DNA from: Oscillospiraceae bacterium
GTDB lineage: Bacteria; Bacillota; Clostridia; Oscillospirales; Ruminococcaceae
DNA: 64,000 nucleotides
Reading direction: 5' to 3'
Assembly: GCA_902363145.1 (NCBI GenBank)
Contig: CABIZB010000004.1
Span: 291,562 to 355,561, forward strand
Positions 36,356 through 44,771 of this stretch are shown one piece after another. Position 1 is the stretch's first letter, and each line of letters opens with the position of its first letter. Made by a program: the position numbers and the translations under genes. The notes below the pieces were generated by a model. That model did no database searches, was not told the DNA's origin, and saw only the letters and a program-made list of their open reading frames with translations.

Positions 36356-37741
36356 ATGAGGATTTCCGAGCTGATAAAAACAGTTTTTATAAATATATTT
36401 TCAAACAAATCAAAATGCGCCCTTACCTCTCTCGGAATAGCCGCAGGCTCGGCGACCATCGTGCTGGTGATCGCCATTGGACAGGGCGGCAAGGCTGTTG
36501 TTGCCGACCAGTTCAAGAACCTGAACGCAGGCGCAATAGAAGTCACTGCAGGTCAGACCGCCGATACCATGATGGAAGGCATGATGGAAAACTTCGGCGG
36601 CTCGGGCGGCCCTCCTTCAAGCGGAGGAATGCCTGATTTCGGCGGTATGCCCGACTTTGGCGGTTCCGGCAGCTTCCCGTCAGGCGGCGGTATGCCGAGC
36701 TTCGGAGGCGGCGGAGATCCCTCGGGTGGGGGTTCCTCAGGCGGATTTTCAGGTGCAGCCCGAACAGGAGCCGTGACCCTCACAGAAGAGGACGTTGAGG
36801 ACATTGCCGCTGTAGTTCCGAACATTGAGTCCATATCTATTATCACCAGCGGAGACGCAGCAGTTGACGGCGGAGACCTCGATGAAGAAACAAATTTCAC
36901 CACCGCAGGCGTTATGCCCGAATATGCGCAGATAAGCAACCTTTCCGTGCAGTACGGCGAGTTTTTCACCGAGGACGATGAAGAGGACAAAGCAAAGGTC
37001 TGCGTACTGGGCTACAAAACAGCGCAGAACATTTTCGGTGCTGCCTATCTGGCACAGGGCGAAAGCATTTCGATAGAGGGCAAGAATTACGAGGTCGTGG
37101 GCGTTCTCTCATCAATGGGAACAGTCTCCTCGGGAATTTCTCCCGATGAAGCAATATACGTACCCTACTCCACAGCCGCAAAGTACATTTTCGGCTCGGA
37201 CAGCGACCCCAAGATAACCGCCGTAGCTTCCGATGTATCGGAGGTCGAAAACGTAATGGCGGATATCGAGGCGGTGCTTACCCAGAACTATCCCTCAGCC
37301 ACCTTTACCATAACCGATGCAGGCAGCCAGATGGAAGCGGCAACAAAATCCGCCGACACTCTCCAGACGCTTCTTATCGCCGTGGCTTCCATAGTATTTT
37401 TCGTTGGCGGCGTTGGCATTATGAACGTGCTTTTCGTAACGGTCAAGGAACGCACAGGCGAGATAGGTCTGCTGAAAGCCCTTGGCAGCCAGAAATCGGT
37501 GATACTTTCCGAATTTCTCCTTGAAGCGGGAATGATAGCCATATTCGGCGGTATCACAGGCGTGGCGGCAGGATATGCGCTTATCCCTGCGGCAGAGCTG
37601 CTGGGCACAAGAGCAGAGCCGTCGGTGCCGGCAGGCGTATTGTCGCTGGTATTTGCGGCGGCAACGGGAACTATTTTCGGCTTCTACCCCGCATACAAGG
37701 CTTCACGCCTTACACCTATCGAAGCCCTCAGCGGAGAATAA
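36356..37741 (+). CDS. MacB-type ABC transporter permease with Gly/Met/Pro-rich insert
   Basis: A 461-residue permease with the four-helix MacB/FtsX plan: one membrane segment near the N terminus (about 22-45), a large extracytoplasmic domain, and three C-terminal segments (about 340-455, SIVFFVGGVGIMNVLFV, then VTVKERTGEIGLLKALGS). Residues 81-133 form a low-complexity insert rich in Gly, Ser, Met and Pro (GGMPDFGGMPDFGG is one stretch), absent from ordinary MacB. It pairs with the separate ATPase at 38364. Start: SD-like AAAGGAA nine bases before ATG 36356. Confidence 0.9.
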   Translation: MRISELIKTVFINIFSNKSKCALTSLGIAAGSATIVLVIAIGQGGKAVVADQFKNLNAGAIEVTAGQTADTMMEGMMENFGGSGGPPSSGGMPDFGGMPDFGGSGSFPSGGGMPSFGGGGDPSGGGSSGGFSGAARTGAVTLTEEDVEDIAAVVPNIESISIITSGDAAVDGGDLDEETNFTTAGVMPEYAQISNLSVQYGEFFTEDDEEDKAKVCVLGYKTAQNIFGAAYLAQGESISIEGKNYEVVGVLSSMGTVSSGISPDEAIYVPYSTAAKYIFGSDSDPKITAVASDVSEVENVMADIEAVLTQNYPSATFTITDAGSQMEAATKSADTLQTLLIAVASIVFFVGGVGIMNVLFVTVKERTGEIGLLKALGSQKSVILSEFLLEAGMIAIFGGITGVAAGYALIPAAELLGTRAEPSVPAGVLSLVFAAATGTIFGFYPAYKASRLTPIEALSGE

Positions 37742-37767
37742 ATATGAACATAAGAAAGGCAGATAAT

Positions 37768-38355
37768 ATGAATAAGAAAAGCTTTTTCCTTTTGCTTGCC
37801 CTGCTGACCCTTAACCTCACTGCCTGCTCGGACAGCGCAGAGGAAACTCAGCAGATAACCACCGCCGCTCCCAACAATTACACCGCAGTTTCAACAGATA
37901 CAACGGTTTCGGGCGAAGTCACAGCCATTGCAGGCAACTATGTTACACTGGCGCTGGGAACGGTGGAAGAAAACAAAGATGACAGTGATAACAGCAATTC
38001 CGATGATAAGTCGGACGGTAATTACGATATGCCGTCGGATCTCCACGACGCTCCCAACAATGACGGCAACGGCACTCCGCCCGAAATGCCTGACGGAAAT
38101 ATGCCGTCAGGAGATATGCCTGAAATGCCCTCGGGTGATATGAACGCTCCCGACGGCGCAGGCTTCGGAAGAGGCGGCAGGAAGAACGCTTCTATCACTA
38201 AAAGTGGCGAGGAAAGCAGCTACATGATCCCCGTGGGAATGACAATAGCCGGACTTTCGGGACGTTCCTCCGACTATAGCGGCATAACCGTCGGAACGCT
38301 CCTCACCCTTACAGTCAGCGAGGACGGCACAGTCCGTGCGGCAAGCGCAGAATAG
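37768..38355 (+). CDS. Accessory lipoprotein of the efflux operon, Met/Pro/Asp-rich
   Basis: A 195-residue lipoprotein (MNKKSFFLLLALLTLNLTAC, Cys 20). After a Thr-rich stretch comes a short beta region (VSGEVTAIAGNYVTLALGTVEE), then an Asp/Asn/Met/Pro-rich segment (about 70-140) with repeated MP units (EMPDGNMPSGDMPEMPSGDM), and a final beta region (MIPVGMTIAGLSGR to LLTLTVSEDG). The MP units recall the insert of the permease just upstream. AAAGG selects ATG 37768 rather than 37744. It lies between permease and ATPase genes, so it probably works with the transporter. Confidence 0.75.
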   Translation: MNKKSFFLLLALLTLNLTACSDSAEETQQITTAAPNNYTAVSTDTTVSGEVTAIAGNYVTLALGTVEENKDDSDNSNSDDKSDGNYDMPSDLHDAPNNDGNGTPPEMPDGNMPSGDMPEMPSGDMNAPDGAGFGRGGRKNASITKSGEESSYMIPVGMTIAGLSGRSSDYSGITVGTLLTLTVSEDGTVRAASAE

Positions 38356-38363
38356 GAGACAAT

Positions 38364-39044
38364 ATGGACGTTATCAGCATGAAGGATATCAGAAAAAACT
38401 ATGCCATGGGCGACAGCGTTCTGAACGTGCTAAAGGGCATCGACCTGACAGTAAAGGAGGGGGAATTTCTCGCCATACTCGGACCCTCAGGCTCGGGAAA
38501 ATCCACCCTTATGAACATGATCGGCTGCATGGACAGCTTTGACAGCGGCGAATATTATCTCTCAGGCAACGCCGTGCATAAAATGAACGACAAAAGCCTT
38601 ACAGACCTGCGAAACCGTTATGTGGGCTTTATTTTCCAGAAATATCACCTGATACAGAAATACACCGTGCTGCGCAATGTGATGATGCCACTGCTGCTCC
38701 GTGGGCTTACCTCGTCGGAGGCGGAGGCTGCCGCACGGGAGCGCCTTATTCAGCTGGGAATGGGCGAAAGAATGGATCACAAGCCCCATGAGCTTTCGGG
38801 CGGTCAGCAGCAAAGAGCAGCCATTGCAAGGGCACTGGTGGGCAACCCAAAGCTGCTCCTCGCCGATGAGCCCACAGGCGCTCTTGACAGCGCCACAGGC
38901 AAAGAAGTTCTGAAGCTTTTCGGCGAGCTTAACCAAAAGGGTCATACCATAGTCATGATAACCCACGACCTGAACGTTGCCAAAAGTGCAGGCAGGATAG
39001 TCCGCATAGTTGACGGCGAGCTGTTTGAAAATGAGCAGGGATAA
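38364..39044 (+). CDS. MacB/LolD-type ABC transporter ATPase
   Basis: A 226-residue nucleotide-binding subunit. Walker A GPSGSGKSTLMNMIG (about 39), Q-loop FIFQKYHLI, signature LSGGQQQRAAIARAL (about 141), Walker B LLLADEPTGALD (about 162), and the H-loop MITHDLNVA (about 198). The sequence class is that of MacB/LolD ATPases that serve FtsX-like permeases. TAGGAG precedes the start and the gene is eight bases after the lipoprotein stop. It completes the adaptor-permease-lipoprotein-ATPase operon. Confidence 0.95.
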   Translation: MDVISMKDIRKNYAMGDSVLNVLKGIDLTVKEGEFLAILGPSGSGKSTLMNMIGCMDSFDSGEYYLSGNAVHKMNDKSLTDLRNRYVGFIFQKYHLIQKYTVLRNVMMPLLLRGLTSSEAEAAARERLIQLGMGERMDHKPHELSGGQQQRAAIARALVGNPKLLLADEPTGALDSATGKEVLKLFGELNQKGHTIVMITHDLNVAKSAGRIVRIVDGELFENEQG

Positions 39045-39046
39045 TA

Positions 39047-39085
39047 AAAGGAGCTGTTGCAAAAAAATGCAGCAGCTCTTTTATT
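39047..39085. terminator. Bidirectional terminator after the efflux operon
   Basis: GAGCTGTTGC pairs with GCAGCAGCTC (one wobble pair) across a run of A, with T residues downstream on both strands. It also overlaps the last codon of the convergent lipoprotein gene. Confidence 0.85.
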
Positions 39086-39836
39086 ATTCTATCCCATGTA
39101 TCACACAATCCGCCCGAGAAAGCTCATTTTCAAGCTCATCATCGGCAGGAACAGCGCATATATTTATAGTTCCGCCGCCGTAATAGGAGTAAAGCCCCAC
39201 ATCTCCGCTGCGGTAAAAGTCCGAGGGCGGGAATTTGTAATCGTCACCGTAAAAATTTGTTCCGGCAAGTGCATACAGCTCCCTGTAAAACGCCTCTGTA
39301 TCTGCCATATCGGGCAGAACGGTCTCTATCATGTTCATGCTTATGATGCCGAACTTCTTGTTGAGCCAGTCCTGATATCCGTGGTCATCAAAGGTCGCCA
39401 TTATCTCATATACACCGCCGTTGTCATCGGTAAACAAAGTGATGTTCGGCATGGATAATATCTCCCTGTCCTCGGTGAAGCAGTACGCCATGCCGTCGTT
39501 ATCCACTAAAGGGGAACACGCCTCATAGCAATTCCACTGAGAAACGGGAGTGAGATAATCCTCCCCGTATTCATCACTGTAAACCGCATTGAAGCTGTTC
39601 ACAAACTCATCTGCAGTGAAGCCGAACATCAGCACGCCGTCATTGCGAATGGCAGAAATCTCCGCCGTTTCAGCACTCTCGGTCTCCTGAGCTTGCTCAG
39701 AAATATTTTGAGTAATCTCGGAAATGTTCTGAACAGTCTCAGAAACATTGCCGTCCCGCACCTCTCCGCAGCCGCAGAGAAGCAGCAATATGAGCGGGAA
39801 AATTCTTTTCGGCTTAGTGATGCTCGAAAATAACAT
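39084..39836 (-). CDS. Lipoprotein of unknown function
   Basis: A 250-residue exported protein with a signal ending in LLLLCGC (lipobox LCGC, Cys 23), a Ser/Glu/Gln-rich spacer with repeated SE-QNISE units (about 35-60), then a globular domain. The globular domain has DGVLMFGFTADEFVNSFNAVY, a central ITLFTDDNGGVYEIMATFDD and YYGGGTINICAVP. No family was recognised. An AAAGGACGG site lies inside the end of the nitroreductase gene and the two genes overlap by 23 bases, so translation is probably coupled. Confidence 0.75.
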   Translation of the reverse strand: MLFSSITKPKRIFPLILLLLCGCGEVRDGNVSETVQNISEITQNISEQAQETESAETAEISAIRNDGVLMFGFTADEFVNSFNAVYSDEYGEDYLTPVSQWNCYEACSPLVDNDGMAYCFTEDREILSMPNITLFTDDNGGVYEIMATFDDHGYQDWLNKKFGIISMNMIETVLPDMADTEAFYRELYALAGTNFYGDDYKFPPSDFYRSGDVGLYSYYGGGTINICAVPADDELENELSRADCVIHGIE

Positions 39837-40338
39837 TTCCGTCCTTTCTGGGCTTTGCCTCGGGAACAGGCTTGTCGGAGTAGCCGAGAATGCAGTTTCC
39901 TATGCCCACATAGTTCTCATCAAGTCCCCATTTTTTCATAATGTCCTTTCCGACGGGAGTAGAGAACACCTCACGGGCACGGTGTATCCAGCAGGAATCA
40001 ACGCCCAGCGCATGAGCCGCATTCATAAGGTTGCCCATAACAAGGCTGCCGTCCTCAACGTAGGTGGGAACACGGCTGTCGGCAAATACAACCACAACAA
40101 CGGGAGCGCCGTAGAACGGGTCACTGTCTGTTCCCATGACCTTGGCGTTAAGGAAAGAGATGTCGGATATCCTGTCTCTGTCCCTGAGCACCACCATAAC
40201 GGCGGACTGCTTGTTCATTCCGCTGGGGGCATATGAGCCTGCATCAAGTATCTGGTCAAGCACATCATCGGGAATGCTCTTGTTGCTGTAAGAGCGCACG
40301 CTTCTTCTTGTAATAAGGTTCTGAATGGTTTCGTTCAT
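39814..40338 (-). CDS. Nitroreductase-family flavoprotein
   Basis: A 174-residue FMN-binding oxidoreductase. The family start ETIQNLITRRSVRSYSNKSIPDD (FMN phosphate-binding RRSVR), then AGSYAPSGMNKQSAVMVVL, MGNLMNAAHALGVDSCWIHRA, and GIGNCILGYSDKPVPEAKPRKDGNV are all typical. Such enzymes reduce nitro compounds or quinones with NAD(P)H. AAGGAAGG precedes the start. It lies between a small conserved protein and a lipoprotein in a three-gene operon. Confidence 0.93.
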   Translation of the reverse strand: MNETIQNLITRRSVRSYSNKSIPDDVLDQILDAGSYAPSGMNKQSAVMVVLRDRDRISDISFLNAKVMGTDSDPFYGAPVVVVVFADSRVPTYVEDGSLVMGNLMNAAHALGVDSCWIHRAREVFSTPVGKDIMKKWGLDENYVGIGNCILGYSDKPVPEAKPRKDGNVIFEHH

Positions 40339-40358
40339 GATCTTCTACCTTCCTTTTA

Positions 40359-40676
40359 TCAATACACTATAACATCATCGGTGCGCTCTTCAAGGGAAAC
40401 GTCCGATATTTTCATATCCACGCCGTATTTTGCGGCAGTCCTGTGAGCCTTGGCGATTATCCTCACCTTGTTTTTGTCAAAGGTTTTCAGGATAAGCTCG
40501 TCCTGCTTTTCCCGGGGGATAAATTTCAGAAAATTCTCCAATACTCCCGGAGATTCGGCAGCACTCAGCACCATTTCGGGCAGCGGGATATCTTCCTTTT
40601 TCACAAAGGGCAGGATAGCTCTTATGGCCTGAGCGTAATTCAATTCGTCAATATCTATTGTAAGTCTGAATTTCAT
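40359..40676 (-). CDS. Conserved hypothetical protein
   Basis: A 105-residue soluble protein, first of the operon with the nitroreductase. It starts KFRLTIDIDELNYAQAIRAILPF and ends DMKISDVSLEERTDDVIVY, with an amphipathic helical middle. No domain was recognised. AAAGGACG precedes ATG 40676 and the stop is 20 bases before the nitroreductase start. Confidence 0.75.
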   Translation of the reverse strand: MKFRLTIDIDELNYAQAIRAILPFVKKEDIPLPEMVLSAAESPGVLENFLKFIPREKQDELILKTFDKNKVRIIAKAHRTAAKYGVDMKISDVSLEERTDDVIVY

Positions 40677-40767
40677 ATATTATCGTCCTTTCGCATTATG
40701 TGATTATATTATACAGCAATGGTATAAAAAATTCTACAGATATAAATTAAATATAATCTGCATACAA

Positions 40768-40812
40768 GAAAAAGCACGTACCTAAGGGTGCCCCTTTAAG
40801 TACGTGCTTTCA
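40768..40812 (-). terminator. Terminator after the large secreted protein gene
   Basis: AAAGCACGTAC (40771-40781) pairs with GTACGTGCTTT (40800-40810); on the minus strand it is followed by TTTTTC. Confidence 0.9.
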
Positions 40813-40842
40813 TTGTTTAAGAATTCAGCTTAGTCCGAACGA

Positions 40843-43113
40843 TCAAACATCGTCCTCGTAAACCTCAACATCGCAGTCGCCTGTGTAAACGACATACTTG
40901 CCGCCCTCGGTGATCTCGAAGGAGAATGTTCTGTCATCACCAACGGAACCGTCGGAAATGAATCTGAACTGACCCTCGGAGGTTCTGTCAAGAGCTGTGC
41001 CGTCTGCACCCTTGGAAGCGCCGGTCATTGTCATGGTGATCTGTACCTTTGCAATGCCCTTGAATGCGCTGAGGTTAAGCTGTCTTACCTCGATAGCGCC
41101 GTCAAACATTGCCAGCTCATCAGCGGTAAGGAACTTGCCCTTGTTGGAAAGGTCGATATCTGTTACTTCGTCAGCGTCGATATCGTCGCTGTTGATGGTT
41201 ACGGAATATCCGCTGTAAACGAATGTTGCGTTTACATTGTCCTTCTGAGCAAGAAGCTCAAGAACTCTTCTGGGGATAATGTCATCGGATTCCATGATGA
41301 TAACTACCTCAGAACCGGAAGCTGCCTGACGGATAGCATAGCCTGCTCTTGCTGAGCTGTACGCATTGCCGCCTGCATAACGGCTTGCTGCACAATCTGT
41401 GCTGCCGTTGGAAGGATACTTTGCTGTAGGATCGGTGCCGTCTCCGTTGTAGCCTGTGGGAACAGGGTCGGGAGTAGGCTCGGGATCAGGATTGGGCTTA
41501 GGATCGGGATCGGGGTTAGGATTAGGATCGGGCTTGGAGCTGTCAGAACCGATATTAACTGTATATGTAACAGTTACGGAGCTTGCAGCCTCGCCGGAAG
41601 CGCCCAGTGTGTAATTGGGATAGTAAACGTCGCCCTCGTTCATTACGTTGCTGAGACCGATGGTAACAGGAACGGAAACAGTAGAGTCAGCATCGTAGGA
41701 ATCGGGAAGAACGATAGAGGTCATAACGTCCTCAATAGCCTTTGCAGGGAGAGGAGCGTGGTCACCCTCGGAAGCGATAAGCTCCATTGTGATTGTCTGA
41801 GAACCGATAGCAGCTGTGATCGCTGAAGAAACAGCGGAAGCGTCGGAGTTGTAATCAACATCAATGGTCATGGGACCGCTTACGGTGTAATCATCATAGA
41901 AGGTAGGCTTCCAAGCCTCAAAGTTGATAACGCAGGTAGCTGTGGTAACCGCATCGGCAGAAAGCTCATACTTTGCTTTTCCAACAGTGGTAAGAGCAAA
42001 TGCTGCAACACCTGCTGCTCCGTCAGATGAAACTGTAAGAGTGTAGTCATCGGAAGTAAGCATATCAATGCCGCTTACCTTGACAGCACCCTTGATAAGC
42101 TTTACCTGAGCATCTGTATCGGTAGTGTAAACTGTGATGGAATCGGGAAGTGTTACTACGGGGGTAATGGTCTTTATCTTGCTGCAGTTTGAGTAAACGG
42201 AAGCAGAAGATACGGTAAGATCATTGGCGCCTGCGGAAACAAGGAGCTTGGCAACATCAGAGAAATCTGTGCTGCCGCCTGCTGCTGTCCATGCTGCAGC
42301 CATATCAGCCATCATGTAGTAAGCAACGCCGTCGGCAACGCCGTCAGGCTTTACCTTTATCCAGTTAAGGGGAGAAGTATCACCCTTGCTGTCGCTGAGA
42401 ACAAGGTCAGGGCGATCTGAGCTTGTATATTTGACAGCAATTACAGAATTGCCTGCCAGTACCTCGGGGGTAACGGTCTTGTCAGTGCCTACTTCGGTGA
42501 AAGCAGCCTGACCCCAAGCGCCGCAGCTTCCGCTGGACTGGTCGAAATCATACTTATAAGCGGGAAGTGTGGGAGCAGAGAAGCTTGATATCTCAACAAG
42601 CTCAACAGATTTCAGTGTTGCAGTAACGGCAATATAGTTCTGAACATTTCCGGCTATATGGTCATCGACCTTAAAATCCGAAGCAGGAAGGTAGCAGTAA
42701 TATTCTTTATCCTTTGAACTGGTAGCAGGAACCAGATTTTTACTGCTCTTGATGGTTCCGTCGTAGAACTGACCTGCATTATACCAGCCGCTGTAGGAGC
42801 CCCAGCCCCAGCCTGCGACCTCGCTCATTTTGTTTTTGCCGTCACCGATCTCAGGTGCAGTGTCAAAATCCATGGTTACCTTTACATAATTTGCGGAAGT
42901 AAAGCTTGACTCGTCGATTCCGTAAAGGCTTACCCAGCAAGAATCATACTGAGACATAACGGAGTTGCCGTCAATGCTGAAGGTTTTGATAACACTTTCA
43001 GTGCCATTAGGTCTATCGACCGGAGCAGCTTCAGCAGTCATAGGTGCAAATGCCATAACGCTTACGGTCATCGCAAGAGCTGTTGCAGAAGCTATACATC
43101 TTTTAAGCTTCAT
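40843..43113 (-). CDS. Large secreted modular protein with Pro/Asp/Asn linker
   Basis: A 756-residue exported protein. A Sec signal (MKLKRCIASATALAMTVSV, cleavage near AEA-AP, residue 30) is followed by an aromatic, beta-rich N-terminal module (about 35-180) that looks like a carbohydrate-binding fold. Further beta-rich modules extend to about 515, then a Pro-Asp-Asn-rich linker (about 520-552). A C-terminal module (about 580-756) begins EVVIIMESDDIIPRRVLELLA and ends KYVVYTGDCDVEVYEDDV. Such linkers and modules are common in cell-surface proteins of fibre-degrading Ruminococcus. No catalytic residues were recognised. AAGGAGG precedes the start; a promoter lies at 43207-43235. Confidence 0.75.
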   Translation of the reverse strand: MKLKRCIASATALAMTVSVMAFAPMTAEAAPVDRPNGTESVIKTFSIDGNSVMSQYDSCWVSLYGIDESSFTSANYVKVTMDFDTAPEIGDGKNKMSEVAGWGWGSYSGWYNAGQFYDGTIKSSKNLVPATSSKDKEYYCYLPASDFKVDDHIAGNVQNYIAVTATLKSVELVEISSFSAPTLPAYKYDFDQSSGSCGAWGQAAFTEVGTDKTVTPEVLAGNSVIAVKYTSSDRPDLVLSDSKGDTSPLNWIKVKPDGVADGVAYYMMADMAAAWTAAGGSTDFSDVAKLLVSAGANDLTVSSASVYSNCSKIKTITPVVTLPDSITVYTTDTDAQVKLIKGAVKVSGIDMLTSDDYTLTVSSDGAAGVAAFALTTVGKAKYELSADAVTTATCVINFEAWKPTFYDDYTVSGPMTIDVDYNSDASAVSSAITAAIGSQTITMELIASEGDHAPLPAKAIEDVMTSIVLPDSYDADSTVSVPVTIGLSNVMNEGDVYYPNYTLGASGEAASSVTVTYTVNIGSDSSKPDPNPNPDPDPKPNPDPEPTPDPVPTGYNGDGTDPTAKYPSNGSTDCAASRYAGGNAYSSARAGYAIRQAASGSEVVIIMESDDIIPRRVLELLAQKDNVNATFVYSGYSVTINSDDIDADEVTDIDLSNKGKFLTADELAMFDGAIEVRQLNLSAFKGIAKVQITMTMTGASKGADGTALDRTSEGQFRFISDGSVGDDRTFSFEITEGGKYVVYTGDCDVEVYEDDV

Positions 43114-43206
43114 ATTTGTCTCCTCCTTGAAAAAATTTGATTAAATCCTTTGTTTATGAAAGAAACATCATATGCCGATATCTCCCCCATAAATATTCAC
43201 AAGCTA

Positions 43207-43235
43207 ATTTTAACACATTTTTGCCAAATCTTCAA
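43207..43235 (-). promoter_or_regulatory. Promoter of the large secreted protein gene
   Basis: On the minus strand TTGAAG (43230-43235), 17 bases, then TAAAAT (43207-43212), about 95 bases before the start codon. Confidence 0.6.
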
Positions 43236-43306
43236 CTGTCATTTTTACAGATTAGCCAAGTGTGTTTTTTGTATGTTTGCACAAAAATTTTTCAGCTGTA
43301 TTCAAC

Positions 43307-44581
43307 TTAACTTTCCATTATTCCTAAAATTGTGAGTGAAGTGTTGGTGCTGCCCTCGGCAAGCTTTATCTCAACCGTGTGCTTTTCGCTGTCCTTGGAG
43401 ATAAGTATCTGCTGAGTTTCGCCATAGTTGCCCCAGCCGCCCTTGAAATCAGCGTCAAGAGTGCCCTTTCTTTCGCCGTCAACGTAAACATCATACTTGC
43501 CGCCCTTGCCGTCAACCTTTTTCAGGTAGAAGAAGCCAAGGCACTTGCACTCTGTCTCGAATTTAAGATATCCCTCGCCCTCGGTAACGAAGTTGTCGGG
43601 GAAAAGCTCGGGATAAACGGAGTTTCCGCCCTGCTCAAAGCCACTTATCTCCTGGGGAGTGATATCCGATGCGCCGAGCATCTTTGCTTCCTTGTAATAA
43701 TCGGCAGTGTAAGCGGGAGTATCAAAAGCAACGCTGCTGTCGTCAATATTGTCAAGGTCGTCATAAACACTGTCAAGATATCTGCTTACCAGCTGACCGA
43801 TAAGCTTGTGGCCCTCGTCATTGGGGTGGATATTGTCGGGGGAAATGTCCTTCCAGTCAAGAGTGCCCGCAGAGACCTCGGGATAAACCACAGCCCTGTA
43901 GCTGAGCATGGGCAGGTCATATGCAGCGCCTATCTCCTTGTGGGTCTCCCACAGGCTGGTGCCATCCTCCTGAGTGGTGAACAGCAGCATTACCGCAGGC
44001 TGGCTGTCGCAGTTAAGTATCTTTCTTACAAGGCTGTCGTAGGAATACTTGTTCATAAGCTTGTCGGTGTCGTTTACGGAAAATTCCACGATGACTGCAT
44101 CGGGCTTGCTGTCAAGAAGCTGAGTGTCAACTCTGTGCACGCCCAGATAGGAATTTGTGCCGCCGATGCCCGCATTCACAAAATTAACATTGCTCTGAGG
44201 GAATTTTTCCACCCAGTACTTGTGAAAAAGCTCGGCATAGCAGTTGTTGTGGTCAGTGGCACTGCTTCCCTGAGTAATGGAGCCGCCGATAACGCCCACA
44301 GTGATGTCCTCGCCGTTTGCAGCCTTTTTCATAGCCTTTGCAAGGCGAGCCTTGTTGCCCTCGCTGACAACAGCTCTCTCGTACATAGCGTCCGTAAGCC
44401 CCTTGGAGAGGTCAACAGGCTCAGTGGGAACAGCCTCGGTCGTCATGGTAACAGGAGCTGGAGCGCTCTGGGCAGCAGTTGTCTCGGCAGGAGCGTCCTC
44501 TGCACTGTCAGTCTGTCCGCAGGCAGCAGCAGATAGGCATATCGTCAGAGCGCACAAAGCGGCAATGATCTTTTTATTCAT
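43307..44581 (-). CDS. SGNH/GDSL-type esterase lipoprotein
   Basis: A 424-residue lipoprotein (signal ending LSAAACG, Cys near residue 21) with an Ala/Thr/Pro-rich linker. The SGNH hydrolase domain (about 80-280) shows block I GVIGGSITQGSSA (nucleophile Ser), block II NAGIGGTNSYLG, block III EFSVND, and block V DISPDNIHPNDEGH with the Asp and His. A C-terminal beta module (about 300-424) looks like a binding domain. Relatives de-acetylate plant or surface polysaccharides. AAAGGACG selects ATG 44581, not the upstream frame start. It is monocistronic. Confidence 0.85.
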   Translation of the reverse strand: MNKKIIAALCALTICLSAAACGQTDSAEDAPAETTAAQSAPAPVTMTTEAVPTEPVDLSKGLTDAMYERAVVSEGNKARLAKAMKKAANGEDITVGVIGGSITQGSSATDHNNCYAELFHKYWVEKFPQSNVNFVNAGIGGTNSYLGVHRVDTQLLDSKPDAVIVEFSVNDTDKLMNKYSYDSLVRKILNCDSQPAVMLLFTTQEDGTSLWETHKEIGAAYDLPMLSYRAVVYPEVSAGTLDWKDISPDNIHPNDEGHKLIGQLVSRYLDSVYDDLDNIDDSSVAFDTPAYTADYYKEAKMLGASDITPQEISGFEQGGNSVYPELFPDNFVTEGEGYLKFETECKCLGFFYLKKVDGKGGKYDVYVDGERKGTLDADFKGGWGNYGETQQILISKDSEKHTVEIKLAEGSTNTSLTILGIMES

Positions 44582-44703
44582 ATCAAAACGTCCTTTCAAA
44601 TCACATTTGCACACATTATAACACACAAGCGCAGTTTTTACAATAGATAATATGAATCATCTGCCTGATGCGCCCAAATATCGCCAAAAATCCCGCTCCC
44701 CTA

Positions 44704-44732
44704 TTGACATTTTTTCGAACTGATGGTATAAT
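44704..44732 (+). promoter_or_regulatory. Strong promoter of the ATC-hydrolase-like gene
   Basis: TTGACA (44704-44709) and TATAAT (44727-44732), both perfect, 17 bases apart. Confidence 0.9.
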
Positions 44733-44736
44733 TCAG

Positions 44737-44750
44737 TTAGCATATGCTAA
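44737..44750. promoter_or_regulatory. Palindromic operator overlapping the transcription start
   Basis: TTAGCATATGCTAA is a perfect 14-bp palindrome starting four bases after the -10 box. Its TTAGC/GCTAA halves recall sites of MarR/SlyA-type repressors. Placement at +1 fits repression of the gene at 44772. Confidence 0.6.
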
Positions 44751-44771
44751 TATAAACAAAGGGGATTTGAA

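Noticed and set aside
43379..44536. A 385-codon plus-strand frame
   Set aside because: Antisense to the SGNH hydrolase gene with no protein features of its own.
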